From: Nitrincola lacisaponensis
GTDB taxonomy: Bacteria; Pseudomonadota; Gammaproteobacteria; Pseudomonadales; Balneatricaceae
Length of the DNA: 64,000 bases
Assembly: GCF_000691225.1 (NCBI RefSeq)
Contig: NZ_JMSZ01000042.1
Span: 248,001 to 312,000, forward strand
Reading direction: 5' to 3'
In this document: piece by piece, positions 1-11,125 of the stretch
How positions within the stretch are numbered: the stretch's first letter is position 1
How the letters are laid out: the number at the start of each line of letters is the position of its first letter
Translations under genes and position numbers: made by a program
Notes under the pieces: generated by a model
Seen by the model: only the letters and a program-made list of their open reading frames with translations
Databases searched by the model: none
What the model was told of the DNA's origin: nothing

Positions 1-1
1 G

Positions 2-733
2 ACTGTAAGCCCGGATTTTGCACCTGATCACATCTCTGGATGGTTTTACTTCAATACCTATCTGCAGCGTCAGCTGGGGATACCGATTCACCTTGAGTTG
101 TATGACAGTTTCGAAAAACAGCGCCAGGACATTCGCGAAGGAAAGGTGGATCTGATCTATGCCAATCCTTACGATGCCTCAATGCTGGTGCGGGAACTGG
201 GCTTCAAGGCATTGATGAAGCCAGCACATAAAGCGGATGAAACAGTGATTGCTGTTTCAGTCTCCTCCCCCTGTGGTTCTGTCGAGGATTTGCAGCCGGG
301 CTCAGTCATTGCAACCACAGATGATCCCGATGTGCATACCATGGGTATGATCATGTTGGAATCGGCTGATTTGGATGACAGCAATATTCAGGTGAAAACC
401 CTGAAAAACTATGTGCTAGTGGCCAAAACCCTGTTAAAGGGAGAAGCGGATGCCGGATTTTTCCTGAAGCAGGCCTATGATGAGCTTTCCGAGCTGATTC
501 GTAGTGAAATGAAACCGCTGGTCAGCAGCCAGATTGGCGTGATACACCATGTGTTGCTTGCAGGACCCGCATTTCAGTCCCATGAAGACGCATTGAAGTC
601 AACTCTGTTGTCGATGGCGGATGAGGAAAAAGGGCGTAATGTATTGCAAAACATGGGGTTGGTCGGCTGGGAGCTGATGAGCGAGGAAGACAGTGAGTTC
701 ATGATCGATCTGATTGATACACTGATTGATTAA
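2..733 (+). CDS. PhnD-like periplasmic substrate-binding protein, 5' partial
   Basis: The reading frame is open from base 2 to the stop at 731-733, so the true start lies outside the window; the TTG at 98 is only an internal codon. The visible 243 residues include TVSPDFAPDHISGW near the left edge and DLIYANPYDASML, which resemble the phosphate/phosphite/phosphonate-type (PhnD, type 2 periplasmic binding fold) solute-binding family. Such proteins normally deliver a ligand to an ABC transporter, or act as the sensor module of a larger protein. No permease or ATPase gene follows; the next gene encodes an unrelated coiled-coil protein. The ligand cannot be told from sequence. The family is fairly secure, the specificity is not. 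Confidence 0.7.
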   Translation, partial: TVSPDFAPDHISGWFYFNTYLQRQLGIPIHLELYDSFEKQRQDIREGKVDLIYANPYDASMLVRELGFKALMKPAHKADETVIAVSVSSPCGSVEDLQPGSVIATTDDPDVHTMGMIMLESADLDDSNIQVKTLKNYVLVAKTLLKGEADAGFFLKQAYDELSELIRSEMKPLVSSQIGVIHHVLLAGPAFQSHEDALKSTLLSMADEEKGRNVLQNMGLVGWELMSEEDSEFMIDLIDTLID

Positions 734-756
734 TCTGACTCATAGCCAGAGACATT

Positions 757-854
757 AACGGAGAATCCTGCACTCAGCCACAGTGAAACCTCCGTTTTGA
801 TGATGTATCCTTATAGCCTCTACACCGCGGGCTGCGTGGAATCACGCGACCCGC
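757..854 (+). terminator. two weak hairpins after the binding-protein gene
   Basis: AACGGAG (757-763) can pair with CTCCGTT (790-796), which is followed by two more T. A second hairpin pairs GCGGG and GCGTG (827-838) with CACGC and CCCGC (843-854) around a GAAT loop, with a two-base internal mismatch. Neither has a long T-tract, so termination is a guess. The rest of this 156-base gap holds the ribosome-binding region of the next gene. Confidence 0.3.
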
Positions 855-889
855 TTATTATCCGCTTTACATCTGGTTAATGAGACGGC

Positions 890-1990
890 ATGGATACGGA
901 ACAGGTTAAAACACAAGTATTTGAATTAGCGGATGAGTTGCTGTTATCTGGCACCTTTCCCCAGACAGAGATTATTGCTGAGCAACTGCAGCACGCTTCG
1001 GAAGATATCGGCTGCTTTTTAGTACAGTGGCGCAGTGAGCTGCCTCAGCGCGTTATTTTTACGGACCGAAATCTGAAAATGCCGGGCATGCCCGATACAT
1101 TGGCTCAGTCATTTGTACGCATCTGGCATCAGGCTGTACAGGAAGCCCAGTCACGTGTTTCTTTGACACGTCAGCGTACCGATATCGGTGCAGAGGTGGA
1201 AAAACGCAGTACGGATGAAGCCTTGCAACGTTCTCAGCACTTGCAGCAAGAGATGGAAGCCCGTTACCGTGAGCAGACGTTAAAGCTTGAAGAAAGCTAT
1301 GAACAGATCAAGGCATTAAATGCCGAGATCACGGTGTTAAAAACCAATCTTTCCAGCGAAACCAACTCCCGAAAAAAAGAGGAAAAAGCACGTTCAGCCC
1401 TGGAACATGAACTGGCCCAGCTGCGCAAGGCGCATGAAGATGCCCGGCGCATGTTTGACCAGCGTATCAAGGATGAGCAGCGCCATATGCTTGAAACCCT
1501 GGCCAAAGAAGAGGTCGACACGCGTTATTATCGAAATGCCCTGGAAAAGGCACGCGAAGAGGCTGGCCGAAAAGAATCGGAATTGACACGAGAGATTCAT
1601 GATCTTCAGGCGCGCATGGCTCGCAAGGATGTCAAGATTGAAACCTTGAAGTCGCAGGTAAAAAGTCAGGAAACGGACTTGTTGAAAATGCGTCAGGATC
1701 ACGGTGTGATGCAGCGAGATATGACCAAAATAAACAGTCAGTTGTTGGCTGAACTGAATAAAACCAAGCGCCTGGAAGCCAAGGTCAAAGAGCTGCAGGA
1801 AGATATGCGCCGCAGCAACCAGAAAAATATTACCTATACCAATGAAGCTGCCAAGCGGGATAACCTGTTACGTGCACAGCTTATGGAAAAAGAAGAATTG
1901 CTGGTACGTGCTGAAGCAAAAATCAATTCGTTGGAAAAACGGTTGATTCAAAATGATGAAGAAATTCGCCGTTTGAACGCCCGCCTTTGA
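890..1990 (+). CDS. KfrA-type DNA-binding coiled-coil protein
   Basis: 366 residues. The first ~60 (VFELADELLLSGTFP followed by an alternating helical pattern and a W near residue 47) match the layout of the KfrA N-terminal helix-turn-helix domain known from plasmid partition and regulation proteins. From about residue 95 to the end the protein is almost pure heptad-rich, charged coiled coil (long runs of E, K, R, Q, L), so an elongated dimer is expected. The ATG at 890 has a purine-rich GAGACGG just upstream. There is no plasmid partner (parA, parB, repA) nearby, so this is a chromosomal relative. Its DNA target is unknown; roles in nucleoid organisation or transcription are only possibilities. 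Confidence 0.72.
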   Translation: MDTEQVKTQVFELADELLLSGTFPQTEIIAEQLQHASEDIGCFLVQWRSELPQRVIFTDRNLKMPGMPDTLAQSFVRIWHQAVQEAQSRVSLTRQRTDIGAEVEKRSTDEALQRSQHLQQEMEARYREQTLKLEESYEQIKALNAEITVLKTNLSSETNSRKKEEKARSALEHELAQLRKAHEDARRMFDQRIKDEQRHMLETLAKEEVDTRYYRNALEKAREEAGRKESELTREIHDLQARMARKDVKIETLKSQVKSQETDLLKMRQDHGVMQRDMTKINSQLLAELNKTKRLEAKVKELQEDMRRSNQKNITYTNEAAKRDNLLRAQLMEKEELLVRAEAKINSLEKRLIQNDEEIRRLNARL

Positions 1991-2063
1991 AGCGATTGGC
2001 GTTGCTGGAGTTTTTTGTTATTCTTTGTAGTTATATATAAATACATTTACTATGCTCGGGTAA

Positions 2064-3044
<981 letters not shown>

Positions 3045-3076
3045 TTTTTGTCTGAACCTGACGTATGGAGTATTGA

Positions 3077-3694
3077 ATGGAACTGGCCTGTCTTGACCTG
3101 GAGGGTGTATTGATTCCGGAAATCTGGATCGCATTTGCGGAAGAAACCGGTATCGATGAACTCAAGGCAACGACTCGGGATATTCCCGATTATGATCAAC
3201 TGATGCAGCAGCGTTTACGGATACTGGATGCGCATGGCCTGACCTTGCCGCAGATTCAGGATACCATCAGCCGTTTGACACCGCTTGAGGGGGCCGTTGA
3301 GTTTGTTGACTGGCTGCGAGAGCGCTTTCAATTGGTCATTCTGTCTGACACTTTCTATGAGTTCGCTCAGCCATTAATGCGTCAGTTGGGTTTTCCGACC
3401 CTGCTGTGCCACAAACTGAATGTTGATGAGCAGGGACGGATCACCGGCTATACCCTGCGCCAGCGTGACCCCAAGCGTCAGTCGGTGCGGGCGCTGCAGT
3501 TGCTCAATTATCGAGTCATCGCTGCAGGCGATTCCTACAACGATACCACCATGTTGACTCAGGCCGAGGCTGGCATCCTGTTCCATGCCCCGGAAAATGT
3601 CATACGTGAGTTTCCGCAGTTTCCTGCAGTGCATAACTATGAAGACCTGAAACAGGCCTTCATCGCTGCCAGTAATCGTGATCTGTCACTCTGA
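3077..3694 (+). CDS. thrH: phosphoserine phosphatase / homoserine phosphotransferase ThrH
   Basis: 205 residues, HAD superfamily. The catalytic motif I appears as D7-L-E9 inside LACLDLEGVLIPEIW, typical of ThrH rather than SerB. Later HAD motifs are visible as VILSDTFYEF and AAGDSYNDTTML. In Pseudomonas, ThrH dephosphorylates phosphoserine and can transfer the phosphate to homoserine, linking serine and threonine synthesis. A TGGAG sits a few bases upstream of the ATG at 3077. The gene converges on the chemoreceptor gene, with a long stem-loop covering both 3' ends. Confidence 0.93.
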   Translation: MELACLDLEGVLIPEIWIAFAEETGIDELKATTRDIPDYDQLMQQRLRILDAHGLTLPQIQDTISRLTPLEGAVEFVDWLRERFQLVILSDTFYEFAQPLMRQLGFPTLLCHKLNVDEQGRITGYTLRQRDPKRQSVRALQLLNYRVIAAGDSYNDTTMLTQAEAGILFHAPENVIREFPQFPAVHNYEDLKQAFIAASNRDLSL

Positions 3695-3703
3695 TTACTG
3701 ATT

Positions 3704-3738
3704 TGTCAGACGGGTTCAGACCTTGAACCTGTCTGACA
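3704..3738. terminator. 15-bp stem-loop between convergent thrH and chemoreceptor gene
   Basis: TGTCAGACGGGTTCA (3704-3718) pairs with TGAACCTGTCTGACA (3724-3738) around a five-base loop, with one G-T wobble. It lies between convergent genes and includes the last codons of the minus-strand chemoreceptor gene. A bidirectional terminator or 3'-end stabiliser is the likely role; there is no clear T-tract on either strand. Confidence 0.55.
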
Positions 3739-5581
3739 GTTGATGCAGGGCATTAGCCACCTGTTTCAGCTGATTGGCACGGTTGCCAGCGTCGCTGGTC
3801 TGGTCAGTCAGGTTGTCAGCCAATACCTTGATCTGTTCGGTATTGCTGCTGATTTCCGTGGTGACTGCATTCTGCTCTTCCACCGCGCTGGCGATCTGAA
3901 TTGCCATACCACTGATAGTGCCGCTGGCCTGATCAATGGTCATGAGTTGCTGCTCGGCTTTCTCTGCACTTTCAACGTTAATGCGTGCCTGCTCCTGGCT
4001 CTGTCCCATCAAGTTGACTGCATCGCGCGTAGAGTCTTGCAGCTCGGCAATCATGGCGCGTATATCTTCGGTAGCCTGATGGCTGCGTTGCGAAAGGGTA
4101 CGTACTTCATCTGCAACGACTGCAAATCCGCGTCCCTGATCTCCGGCGCGTGCCGCTTCAATCGCCGCATTGAGCGCCAACAGGTTGGTCTGTTCAGCAA
4201 TACTCTGGATGTTGTCGAGAATCCCGGTGATACGCTGCACATGTTGATCAACTGTATTGATGGCTGCTGTACTGTCGCTGATACGCTGAGTCAGGGCCAG
4301 TGTTTGCTCACGATTGGTCTTGACCACCCGTAATCCAGCCTGGGTCGATTCAGAGGATTGTTGTGCTATGTCGGCAGTTTGTTCTGCATTGCGGGCTATC
4401 TCGCCTGTCGCTGATGACATCTCCTGAGCGGCTGCAGCCAGTTGTGTCAGCTCTTCTTTTTGCCGGGTCAGCTGTTCCAGACTGTTATGCACGTCTTCGA
4501 CGCTACGGCCTGCCGCCTGATTAACCTGATCTGTCAGCAAAATCATTTCACTGATGGTTGTCTGCAGTTGGGCCACAAAACGATTGAATGCCAGGCTCAT
4601 TTGACCGAACTCATCAGCTGTTTCAACTTTAAGGCGATGGGTCAGATCTCCTTCACCTTGAGACACATCTTCAAGTGCCAGCGCGAGTTCTTTCAGTGGG
4701 CGTGTCTGATAATTGACCAGCAGGTAAAGAATACCACCAGACAGTACCAGGACCAGCAGGCTCAGTGTCAGCAGCGTCCAGGTGAGTTGACTGATGGCCT
4801 CCATCGCTTCACTGCGCTTGACCAGTAATAGAAATGTCCAGTCGGCTTCGGCAATATGTGTGGCAGACATTAACCATACTTCATTGTTGTAGCGGATTTC
4901 AACGACGTTCTGCTGGCGAGGTATCGTCAGATCAGGCAGGAATTGACGCACATTTTGCTGAATGCGACCTGTATCGGGATGAGCAATCACCGTCTGATTT
5001 CCATCCAGCATCCACAGTTCAGATGTCCAGCGTGACTCGATACTGAGCAGTTCCCGGATCACCGAATCAATGCTGATATCGCTGCCGATCACGCCACGAC
5101 TGCCGTTGCGCAAAGGCGCAGCCAGTGAAATGATCATTTCACCCGTGCCTGCGTCTGCATAGGGAGGTGTTACCACCAGGCTGTTACGGCTGCTGGCTTG
5201 CTGATACCAGGGGCGGGTACGTGGATCATAGTCAGAGGGCAGGTTGGCTGCGGGTCTGGATTGCCACATTTCACCTTGAGCGGTGCCAACATAGACCAGA
5301 TCAAATTGTCCGGCCTCTCTGGCATACGTCAGAAAATGCTCTGCATCACTGCGCTGTGCCGGAATCTGTTGGGTCAGGCTGACCACCAGATCCGATTTGG
5401 CATTCAGCCAGCCGGCAGCAAAGGTTTCAACATTTCTGAGCGTGTTGTTGATTTCACTCTGAACCGCCTGCGTAACCTCGGTATTTAACAGGCGATGTGC
5501 CAGACTGCTGAGTGCCAGTAACGACACCAGCAACAGCAGCAGCATGGAAATAAGTAGCTTGGACTGAAAGCTGAGTTTCAT
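3716..5581 (-). CDS. methyl-accepting chemotaxis protein with periplasmic Cache sensor
   Basis: 621 residues. A first membrane segment lies at about residues 8-28 and a second at about 266-289, enclosing a periplasmic domain of roughly 235 residues. That domain contains [11 protein letters not shown] (119-129), a segment typical of double-Cache (dCache_1) ligand sensors. A HAMP linker follows, then a signalling domain with the conserved hairpin tip [18 protein letters not shown] and [12 protein letters not shown]. The protein should relay ligand occupancy to CheA/CheW. It ends in SDRFKV and has no CheR/CheB-binding pentapeptide. The reverse-strand ATG has a GGAGTCC about nine bases upstream. 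The dCache fold suggests an amino acid or other small ligand, but the identity is not shown. Confidence 0.92.
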   Translation of the reverse strand: MKLSFQSKLLISMLLLLLVSLLALSSLAHRLLNTEVTQAVQSEINNTLRNVETFAAGWLNAKSDLVVSLTQQIPAQRSDAEHFLTYAREAGQFDLVYVGTAQGEMWQSRPAANLPSDYDPRTRPWYQQASSRNSLVVTPPYADAGTGEMIISLAAPLRNGSRGVIGSDISIDSVIRELLSIESRWTSELWMLDGNQTVIAHPDTGRIQQNVRQFLPDLTIPRQQNVVEIRYNNEVWLMSATHIAEADWTFLLLVKRSEAMEAISQLTWTLLTLSLLVLVLSGGILYLLVNYQTRPLKELALALEDVSQGEGDLTHRLKVETADEFGQMSLAFNRFVAQLQTTISEMILLTDQVNQAAGRSVEDVHNSLEQLTRQKEELTQLAAAAQEMSSATGEIARNAEQTADIAQQSSESTQAGLRVVKTNREQTLALTQRISDSTAAINTVDQHVQRITGILDNIQSIAEQTNLLALNAAIEAARAGDQGRGFAVVADEVRTLSQRSHQATEDIRAMIAELQDSTRDAVNLMGQSQEQARINVESAEKAEQQLMTIDQASGTISGMAIQIASAVEEQNAVTTEISSNTEQIKVLADNLTDQTSDAGNRANQLKQVANALHQLSDRFKV

Positions 5582-5749
5582 ATAGAGGACTCCTGAATAA
5601 TCACTGAAAAACAGGCACGCCTCGCCTTACAGTCTTCCCTGCAAGCATAGAATGTCCGGAACAGCATCTAAACATCTATGCGGCCCGGGATTATATACCA
5701 AAGTATAGAAGTATATTTGACAAAAAGAGTCAGAAATATGATAGGAATT

Positions 5750-7141
5750 TCAGTTTTTTAGCTCAAGAGTCGCTTCCAGCGTGTTAAGCAGGTTGTTTAC
5801 CTTGCTGAAAGTCTCAGCGTATTCAGCTGGGATCTGTGAGTCGGCAACGATACCACCGCCGGCCCAGCAGTGAATCTGTTGCTGGTGACATACCAGCGTG
5901 CGAATCGTGATACTGCTGTCCATCTGCCCGCAAGCACTGATGTAGGCGATGGAGCCGCAGTAAGCAGAACGGCGTTGAGGTTCCAGCTCATCAATAATCT
6001 CCATGGCGCGAATTTTCGGCGCACCGGTAATCGAGCCACCCGGAAAACAGGCACGTATCAGATCCAGAGGACTGTAATGGGCTTCAAGTTGTCCAGTGAC
6101 GCTGCTGACCAGATGATGCACATTGGGATAGCTCTCCAGTTGAAAAAGCTCTGGTACCTTCACACTGCCAGGTTGGCAGACTTTGCTCAGATCATTGCGC
6201 AGTAAATCAACGATCATGACATTTTCAGCCCGGTCTTTTTCTGACTGCAGTAGCTCAGTGGCCAGCTGCTGGTCTGTTTCCGGTGTGTCGCCCCGCGGTC
6301 GTGTACCCTTGATTGGACGTGTTTCTGCCTTTCCTTCAGGATCGCAAAACAGAAAGCGCTCAGGGGACAGAGACAGTACAGCATCCTGGTCCAGTTCAAT
6401 ATAAGCAGCGAAGGGTGTTGGAGCGGCTGCTTTCAGCAGACACCAGGCCTGCCAGGGGTCGCCTTCATAAGCGGCACTGAAGCGCTGTGCCAGATTGATC
6501 TGATAACAGTCACCGGCCTGGATATAGGCATGAATTTTCTCCAGTGCCTGTTGGTAGTCCATTGCGGTCATGTTGCTGTTAAACGATGAGCGCAGGTGAA
6601 ACGCTGGCTTGACGGAAACCGAAGTGGGCTGGCCAAGCAGGGTCAGAAACTGTTCGACTATCTCGGGAGCGGCATCTGAATGGACCACAAGACGGCTGGT
6701 TTGCGTCTCGTGGTCAATAATGACCGCTTGCAGGTACAAACCCAGTTGCAAGTCAGGTAAGGATAAGTCCGCTGTCGCGTGGCTGGGCAAGTGTTCCAGA
6801 TGGCGCCCCAGGTCGTAGCTGAAGTAGCCTATCAATCCGCCGTTAAATGGGGGGACAGGGTCATGGACCGGTCCAAGGGTATTAAGCCATTGCTGCAGCA
6901 GTGTAAAAGGATCCTCATCCGTTACGTGCCAGTCTGAGGCGCTTTCACGAATTTCCAGTCCGTTGCTGCTCAGTCGAGCGCTACGGGCGGGGGCCGCGCT
7001 GATCAGATCATAGCGGCCAAAACGACTGTGAGGTTGGCAACTATCCAGAATAACAGCGCCACCGAGGGCGCGCAGCTGTTCAAAAACCTGACTGGCATTT
7101 AAAGGATAGGGTAGAGGATAATGACTGATCACTGTCGACAC
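5750..7141 (-). CDS. pabB: aminodeoxychorismate synthase component I
   Basis: 463 residues of the chorismate-binding family. PIKGTRPRG carries the lysine typical of PabB (TrpE has alanine there), and FPGGSITGAPKIRAMEIIDE is the conserved C-terminal signature. PabB joins chorismate with ammonia, supplied by PabA, to make 4-amino-4-deoxychorismate for folate synthesis. No pabA or pabC is adjacent. It is transcribed divergently from the alpha/beta hydrolase gene. The 168 bases between its stop and the chemoreceptor start hold only an AT-rich, promoter-like stretch for the chemoreceptor. Confidence 0.93.
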   Translation of the reverse strand: MSTVISHYPLPYPLNASQVFEQLRALGGAVILDSCQPHSRFGRYDLISAAPARSARLSSNGLEIRESASDWHVTDEDPFTLLQQWLNTLGPVHDPVPPFNGGLIGYFSYDLGRHLEHLPSHATADLSLPDLQLGLYLQAVIIDHETQTSRLVVHSDAAPEIVEQFLTLLGQPTSVSVKPAFHLRSSFNSNMTAMDYQQALEKIHAYIQAGDCYQINLAQRFSAAYEGDPWQAWCLLKAAAPTPFAAYIELDQDAVLSLSPERFLFCDPEGKAETRPIKGTRPRGDTPETDQQLATELLQSEKDRAENVMIVDLLRNDLSKVCQPGSVKVPELFQLESYPNVHHLVSSVTGQLEAHYSPLDLIRACFPGGSITGAPKIRAMEIIDELEPQRRSAYCGSIAYISACGQMDSSITIRTLVCHQQQIHCWAGGGIVADSQIPAEYAETFSKVNNLLNTLEATLELKN

Positions 7142-7280
7142 CGGTCTGCAAAAAAGGCGATTCTACCTGTCTGTATTCAGGCTGGCGAGCCCGAAGCCGA
7201 CCTGTGAGCCAATGTTATCCGTCAGTCTGCTGAAAAGTATCTTTCAGAAGTCCATGTGAGTGTTGCCAAGAGAGAGCGTT

Positions 7281-8150
7281 ATGAAGCACCCGTTTGAATG
7301 TCATGTTGACCAGCTGTGTTTGGCTGATCAGCGCTTGTCTTACCGTCTGTATACGCAATCCGGGTTGCCGGAACGGCATTTGGTGCTGGTGCATGGGGCT
7401 GGAGTGGCCGGGCGCGATACCTGGGAAATGCTGGTGGCTTTTCTGCAGCATTGGTCCAGTGTTCTGGTGCTGGATCAACGCGGTGCAGGGCAGAGTCACT
7501 ATCCGGATCATCAGGAACATCCCTTTACCCTGCCGATGCTGGTGAGTGATTTGCATGCGCTGGTGACACATCTGGGGTGGCAGCATTTTGATCTGGGTGG
7601 TTATTCTCTGGGCGGTTTGGTCAGTCTGATCTATAAGCAGCAGTATCCGGATCATGTTGGCAAGCAGTTTTTGCTGGAATCAGCGTTGCTGGACCGGGTG
7701 TGTATGGAGGAAACCATTGCGTTGCGTGACAAGTACAGTGAGGCGGCTGAACATTTGCGCAGTCAGGATGTTGAGTCAGGTATCCGCCAGTTTCTGGAGA
7801 CCATTTCTCCGAATCGACGTACTACACCCCAGGCGGATCAACTGGCAATCAGTCGATTAGCTCAGCGTCCCTTGGGCTTTGCCTATGCTCTGGATGCAGT
7901 CAGCCAGGGTATTCGTACGCTTGATCGTGCAGCATTGATTGCCGCCCAGGGAGATGTCAGCAGTTTTATCGGTGGTCAGAGTGTCGAGTTGATGCATCAA
8001 CTGCACGCCAATCTGGCATCAACTCTGCCGAACTGGCACTACTTTCTGGTGCCAGGAACAGATCATTCTTTGCCGTTTCAGAAGCCTCGTCAGATCGCCC
8101 GGTTGATGAATCAGGAAATGCTGCGTTACCAGACGGAAAAACCCGCCTAA
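7281..8150 (+). CDS. alpha/beta hydrolase
   Basis: 289 residues from the ATG at 7281, chosen over an upstream GTG at 7260 because AAGAGAG sits just ahead of it. The fold is recognisable from the oxyanion segment LVLVHGAGVAGRDTW, the nucleophile elbow GYSLGG and a late histidine in GTDHSLPF. These give a Ser-Asp-His hydrolase of the large esterase, lipase and C-C hydrolase superfamily. The substrate is unknown. It precedes the prp operon on the same strand, but the 118-base gap contains operator-like palindromes, so it is probably not part of that operon. Confidence 0.8.
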   Translation: MKHPFECHVDQLCLADQRLSYRLYTQSGLPERHLVLVHGAGVAGRDTWEMLVAFLQHWSSVLVLDQRGAGQSHYPDHQEHPFTLPMLVSDLHALVTHLGWQHFDLGGYSLGGLVSLIYKQQYPDHVGKQFLLESALLDRVCMEETIALRDKYSEAAEHLRSQDVESGIRQFLETISPNRRTTPQADQLAISRLAQRPLGFAYALDAVSQGIRTLDRAALIAAQGDVSSFIGGQSVELMHQLHANLASTLPNWHYFLVPGTDHSLPFQKPRQIARLMNQEMLRYQTEKPA

Positions 8151-8165
8151 TAATCAGTATACTTT

Positions 8166-8254
8166 TGTCTAGTGTAGACATATTTAGCAGAAATCTCTGT
8201 TGACGGCATGATTTTGGCTCGGTAAGGTTGCTTCTCATAAATATTGTCGACAAT
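8166..8254 (+). promoter_or_regulatory. two palindromes upstream of the GntR regulator, candidate operators
   Basis: The region holds TGTCTA-GTG-TAGACA (8166-8180) and the perfect palindrome ATTGTCGACAAT (8243-8254). The second ends 14 bases before the regulator's ATG at 8269 and has the TTGTCGACAA form common for GntR/FadR-subfamily operators. Binding there would make the prp operon autoregulated. Assignment of the site to this regulator is inference from position and shape. Confidence 0.5.
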
Positions 8255-8268
8255 CTTGAAGGGTGACC

Positions 8269-8982
8269 ATGTCAGACAAAGATAATATTCTGCCTCTCGA
8301 GCCGATTACCCGCACCCTGGCGGACCGGGTCTGTCAACAGATCGTCACGGCGATTGTCAAGGGCGAGTTACCGGCGGGCTATAAAATCAGCGAGCCAGAA
8401 CTGGCGCGCATGTATGGCATCAGCCGCGGGCCTCTGCGTGAGGCCATCCGCCGTCTGGAGGGGTTGCGTCTGATTGAGCGCAAGGCGCATGTCGGGGCAC
8501 GTGTGGTCAAACTGACTGCCCATGAACTTATCGAAATATATCATGTGCGTGAAGCGCTGGAAGGTATGGCTTGTCGTCTGGCAGCACAGAATATGAGTGA
8601 TCGTGAGATCGCTTCACTGAAGGGTCTGCTGGATCAGCATGAACTCTCGGTGGAAGAGGAGTCCTGGAGCTCTTACTTCCAGAAAGAGGGAGATCTCGAC
8701 TTTCATTATCGCATTGTACAGGGGAGCAAAAACGCCAAGCTGCTGGAGCTGCTGGGTGCTGACCTGTATCACCTGGTACGCATGTACCGTTATCAGTTCA
8801 GCGTTTCCAGTTCCCGTCCCAAGCGGGCGTTGAAAGAGCATCGGCAGATTATCGATGCAATTGAAGCCCGGGATCCGGAGTTGGCAGAGTTGCTGATGCG
8901 CCGACATATCAGCGCCGCGCGTCGCAATATTGAGAACAAGCTGAACCAAGAGTCTGAAACCAAAGGGGAAAAGAATGGCTAA
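8269..8982 (+). CDS. GntR/FadR-family regulator of the prp operon
   Basis: 237 residues from the ATG at 8269, preceded by GAAGGG; a GTG two codons upstream is less well placed. The N-terminal winged helix ([21 protein letters not shown], then [21 protein letters not shown]) is classic GntR, and the C-terminal all-helical domain fits the FCD ligand-binding fold. It overlaps prpB by eight bases, so it is the first gene of the methylcitrate operon. In Pseudomonas and related bacteria a GntR-type PrpR represses prp genes until 2-methylcitrate accumulates; that role is inferred here. This is not the sigma-54-dependent PrpR of enterobacteria. Confidence 0.88.
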   Translation: MSDKDNILPLEPITRTLADRVCQQIVTAIVKGELPAGYKISEPELARMYGISRGPLREAIRRLEGLRLIERKAHVGARVVKLTAHELIEIYHVREALEGMACRLAAQNMSDREIASLKGLLDQHELSVEEESWSSYFQKEGDLDFHYRIVQGSKNAKLLELLGADLYHLVRMYRYQFSVSSSRPKRALKEHRQIIDAIEARDPELAELLMRRHISAARRNIENKLNQESETKGEKNG

Positions 8983-9868
8983 TCAACTGACTGCCGGCGC
9001 ACGTTTTCGTAAAGCTCTGCAAGACAATAATCCACTGCAGATTGTCGGCACCATTAATGCGTACCATGCCATGATGGCCACCCGCGTGGGGCATCAAGCG
9101 ATCTACCTGTCTGGTGGCGGTGTTGCCAATGCCTCTTATGGTCTGCCGGATCTGGGTATGACCAGCATGAATGATGTGCTGGAAGATGTACGCCGTATCA
9201 CCAGCGCCGTGGAAACGCCACTGCTGGTAGATATCGACACTGGTTGGGGCGGCGCATTCAACATGGCGCGCGCCGTTAAAGAGATGATCAAGGCCGGTGC
9301 TGCGGCTGTGCATCTGGAAGATCAGGTACAGCAAAAGCGCTGCGGTCACCGTCCCAACAAGGAGATTGTTTCCCTGCAGGAGATGGTTGATCGCGTGAAG
9401 GCTGCTGTAGACGCCCGTACTGATGACGACTTCTTTATCATTGCCCGTACGGATGCCTTCCAGATGGAAGGGCTGAATGCGGCTGTTGAGCGTGCTCAGG
9501 CCTGCCTGGAAGCCGGTGCTGACGGCATCTTTGCTGAAGCCGTACACACCCTGGAAGACTACAAAGCGTTTGCGGACGGCATCAAGGGTGCTCACCTGCT
9601 GGCCAACATTACCGAATTCGGTGCCACGCCACTGTTCAACAAAAAAGAACTGGCGGAAAACGGCGCTTCCATGGTGCTTTACCCCCTGTCTGCCTTCCGC
9701 GCCGCCAACAAGGCTGCCCTGAATGTATTCCAGCATCTGCTGGATGACGGCGATCAGAAGGCTGTAGTCGATACCATGCAGACCCGTATGGAACTGTACG
9801 ATTTCCTGAACTATCACGACTTTGAGCAGAAGTTGGATCAGTTATTCGCCCAGGGTAAAAACAAGTAA
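8975..9868 (+). CDS. prpB: 2-methylisocitrate lyase
   Basis: 297 residues of the isocitrate lyase/PEP mutase family. The metal-site region [11 protein letters not shown] (83-93) and the catalytic KRCGH motif with Cys123 are intact. PrpB cleaves 2-methylisocitrate to pyruvate and succinate, the last step of the methylcitrate cycle. It overlaps the regulator gene by eight bases and is followed 22 bases later by prpC, showing tight operon organisation. Confidence 0.96.
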   Translation: MANQLTAGARFRKALQDNNPLQIVGTINAYHAMMATRVGHQAIYLSGGGVANASYGLPDLGMTSMNDVLEDVRRITSAVETPLLVDIDTGWGGAFNMARAVKEMIKAGAAAVHLEDQVQQKRCGHRPNKEIVSLQEMVDRVKAAVDARTDDDFFIIARTDAFQMEGLNAAVERAQACLEAGADGIFAEAVHTLEDYKAFADGIKGAHLLANITEFGATPLFNKKELAENGASMVLYPLSAFRAANKAALNVFQHLLDDGDQKAVVDTMQTRMELYDFLNYHDFEQKLDQLFAQGKNK

Positions 9869-9890
9869 TCCGTCTTAACAGGAGTCAATC

Positions 9891-11045
9891 ATGTCCGATA
9901 ATAATACCGTGCTGCCCAAGCCGAAGAAGTCCGTTGCCCTGTCCGGTACCGCCGCCGGCAACACCGCTCTCTGTACTGTGGGACGTAACGGCAATGAACT
10001 CCACTATCGTGGTTACAATATACTGGACCTGGCTGAGACATGTGAGTTTGAAGAAGTTGCGTATCTGCTGGTGCACGGAAAATTGCCGACACTGGCTGAG
10101 CTGACTGCCTATAAAGCCAAGCTCAAAGCCTTGCGTGGCCTGCCTGCTGCGGTGAAAGCTGCACTGGAACAGCTGCCACCCTCTGCACATCCGATGGACG
10201 TAATGCGTACCGGTGTGTCTGTCCTGGGTTGTATCAAGCCAGAGAAAGATGATCACAATCATCCCGGTGCACGCGATATCGCCGATAAACTGATGGCGTG
10301 CCAGGGTTCCATGCTGCTGTACTGGTATCACTATGCCTACAACGGCAAGCGTATTGATCTGGAAACGGATGATGATTCTATCGGTGGGCATTTCCTGCAC
10401 CTGCTGCACGGCGAAAAGCCGCGTGAATCCTGGGTGCGTGCCATGCACACGTCACTCATTCTTTATGCGGAGCATGAATTTAATGCTTCCACCTTCACCA
10501 GTCGTGTGATTGCCGGTACTGGCTCCGACTTCTACAGTTGTATTGCTGGCGCCATCGGTGCGCTGCGTGGTCCGAAACATGGTGGGGCCAATGAAGAAGC
10601 GTTCGAAATCCAGAAGCGGTATGACAGCCCGGATCAGGCTGAGGCGGATATTCGTGAGCGTGTTGGCCGCAAGGAAGTCATCATCGGCTTTGGTCATCCG
10701 GTTTACACCGTGTCTGACCCACGTAACGAAGTGATCAAGCGGGTAGCGAAGCAGCTGTCTGAAGAGCAGGGCAATACCAAAATGTATGATATCGCCGAGC
10801 GTCTGGAGTCGGTGATGTGGGATCTGAAAAAGATGTTCCCGAATCTCGATTGGTTCTCTGCGGTGAGTTATCACATGATGGGTGTGCCGACAGATATGTT
10901 TACACCACTGTTTGTCATCTCGCGCACATCGGGTTGGAGCGCGCATGTGATTGAACAGCGTATTGATGGAAAAATCATTCGTCCAAGCGCTCATTATGTG
11001 GGTGAAGACTGTCGTCCGGTGCCTGCGCTCTCTGAGCGCAGCTAA
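9891..11045 (+). CDS. prpC: 2-methylcitrate synthase
   Basis: 384 residues, citrate-synthase fold. Active-site segments are visible: [13 protein letters not shown] with the catalytic histidine and [14 protein letters not shown] with the second one. The length and operon position point to 2-methylcitrate synthase, which condenses propionyl-CoA with oxaloacetate, rather than the TCA-cycle citrate synthase. A short hairpin lies in the gap before acnD. Confidence 0.95.
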   Translation: MSDNNTVLPKPKKSVALSGTAAGNTALCTVGRNGNELHYRGYNILDLAETCEFEEVAYLLVHGKLPTLAELTAYKAKLKALRGLPAAVKAALEQLPPSAHPMDVMRTGVSVLGCIKPEKDDHNHPGARDIADKLMACQGSMLLYWYHYAYNGKRIDLETDDDSIGGHFLHLLHGEKPRESWVRAMHTSLILYAEHEFNASTFTSRVIAGTGSDFYSCIAGAIGALRGPKHGGANEEAFEIQKRYDSPDQAEADIRERVGRKEVIIGFGHPVYTVSDPRNEVIKRVAKQLSEEQGNTKMYDIAERLESVMWDLKKMFPNLDWFSAVSYHMMGVPTDMFTPLFVISRTSGWSAHVIEQRIDGKIIRPSAHYVGEDCRPVPALSERS

Positions 11046-11061
11046 GCCCGGACTGATAAAA

Positions 11062-11082
11062 GGGTGGCAGCCGGTGCCACCC
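11062..11082 (+). repeat. 8-bp hairpin between prpC and acnD
   Basis: GGGTGGCA (11062-11069) pairs with TGCCACCC (11075-11082) around a five-base loop. No T-tract follows, so full termination is unlikely. It may protect the upstream prpC mRNA from exonucleases or tune expression between prpC and acnD. Confidence 0.45.
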
Positions 11083-11125
11083 AGATTCTTGCCGATTGAG
11101 CCAACCTTTTTAATGGTAAGCCACA

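Noticed and set aside
890-1990. Integrated plasmid suggested by the KfrA-like gene
   Set aside because: No rep, par or transfer genes nearby, and flanking genes are core chromosomal.
8909-9817. 302-codon minus-strand frame opposite prpB
   Set aside because: Shadow frame of prpB with no family features.
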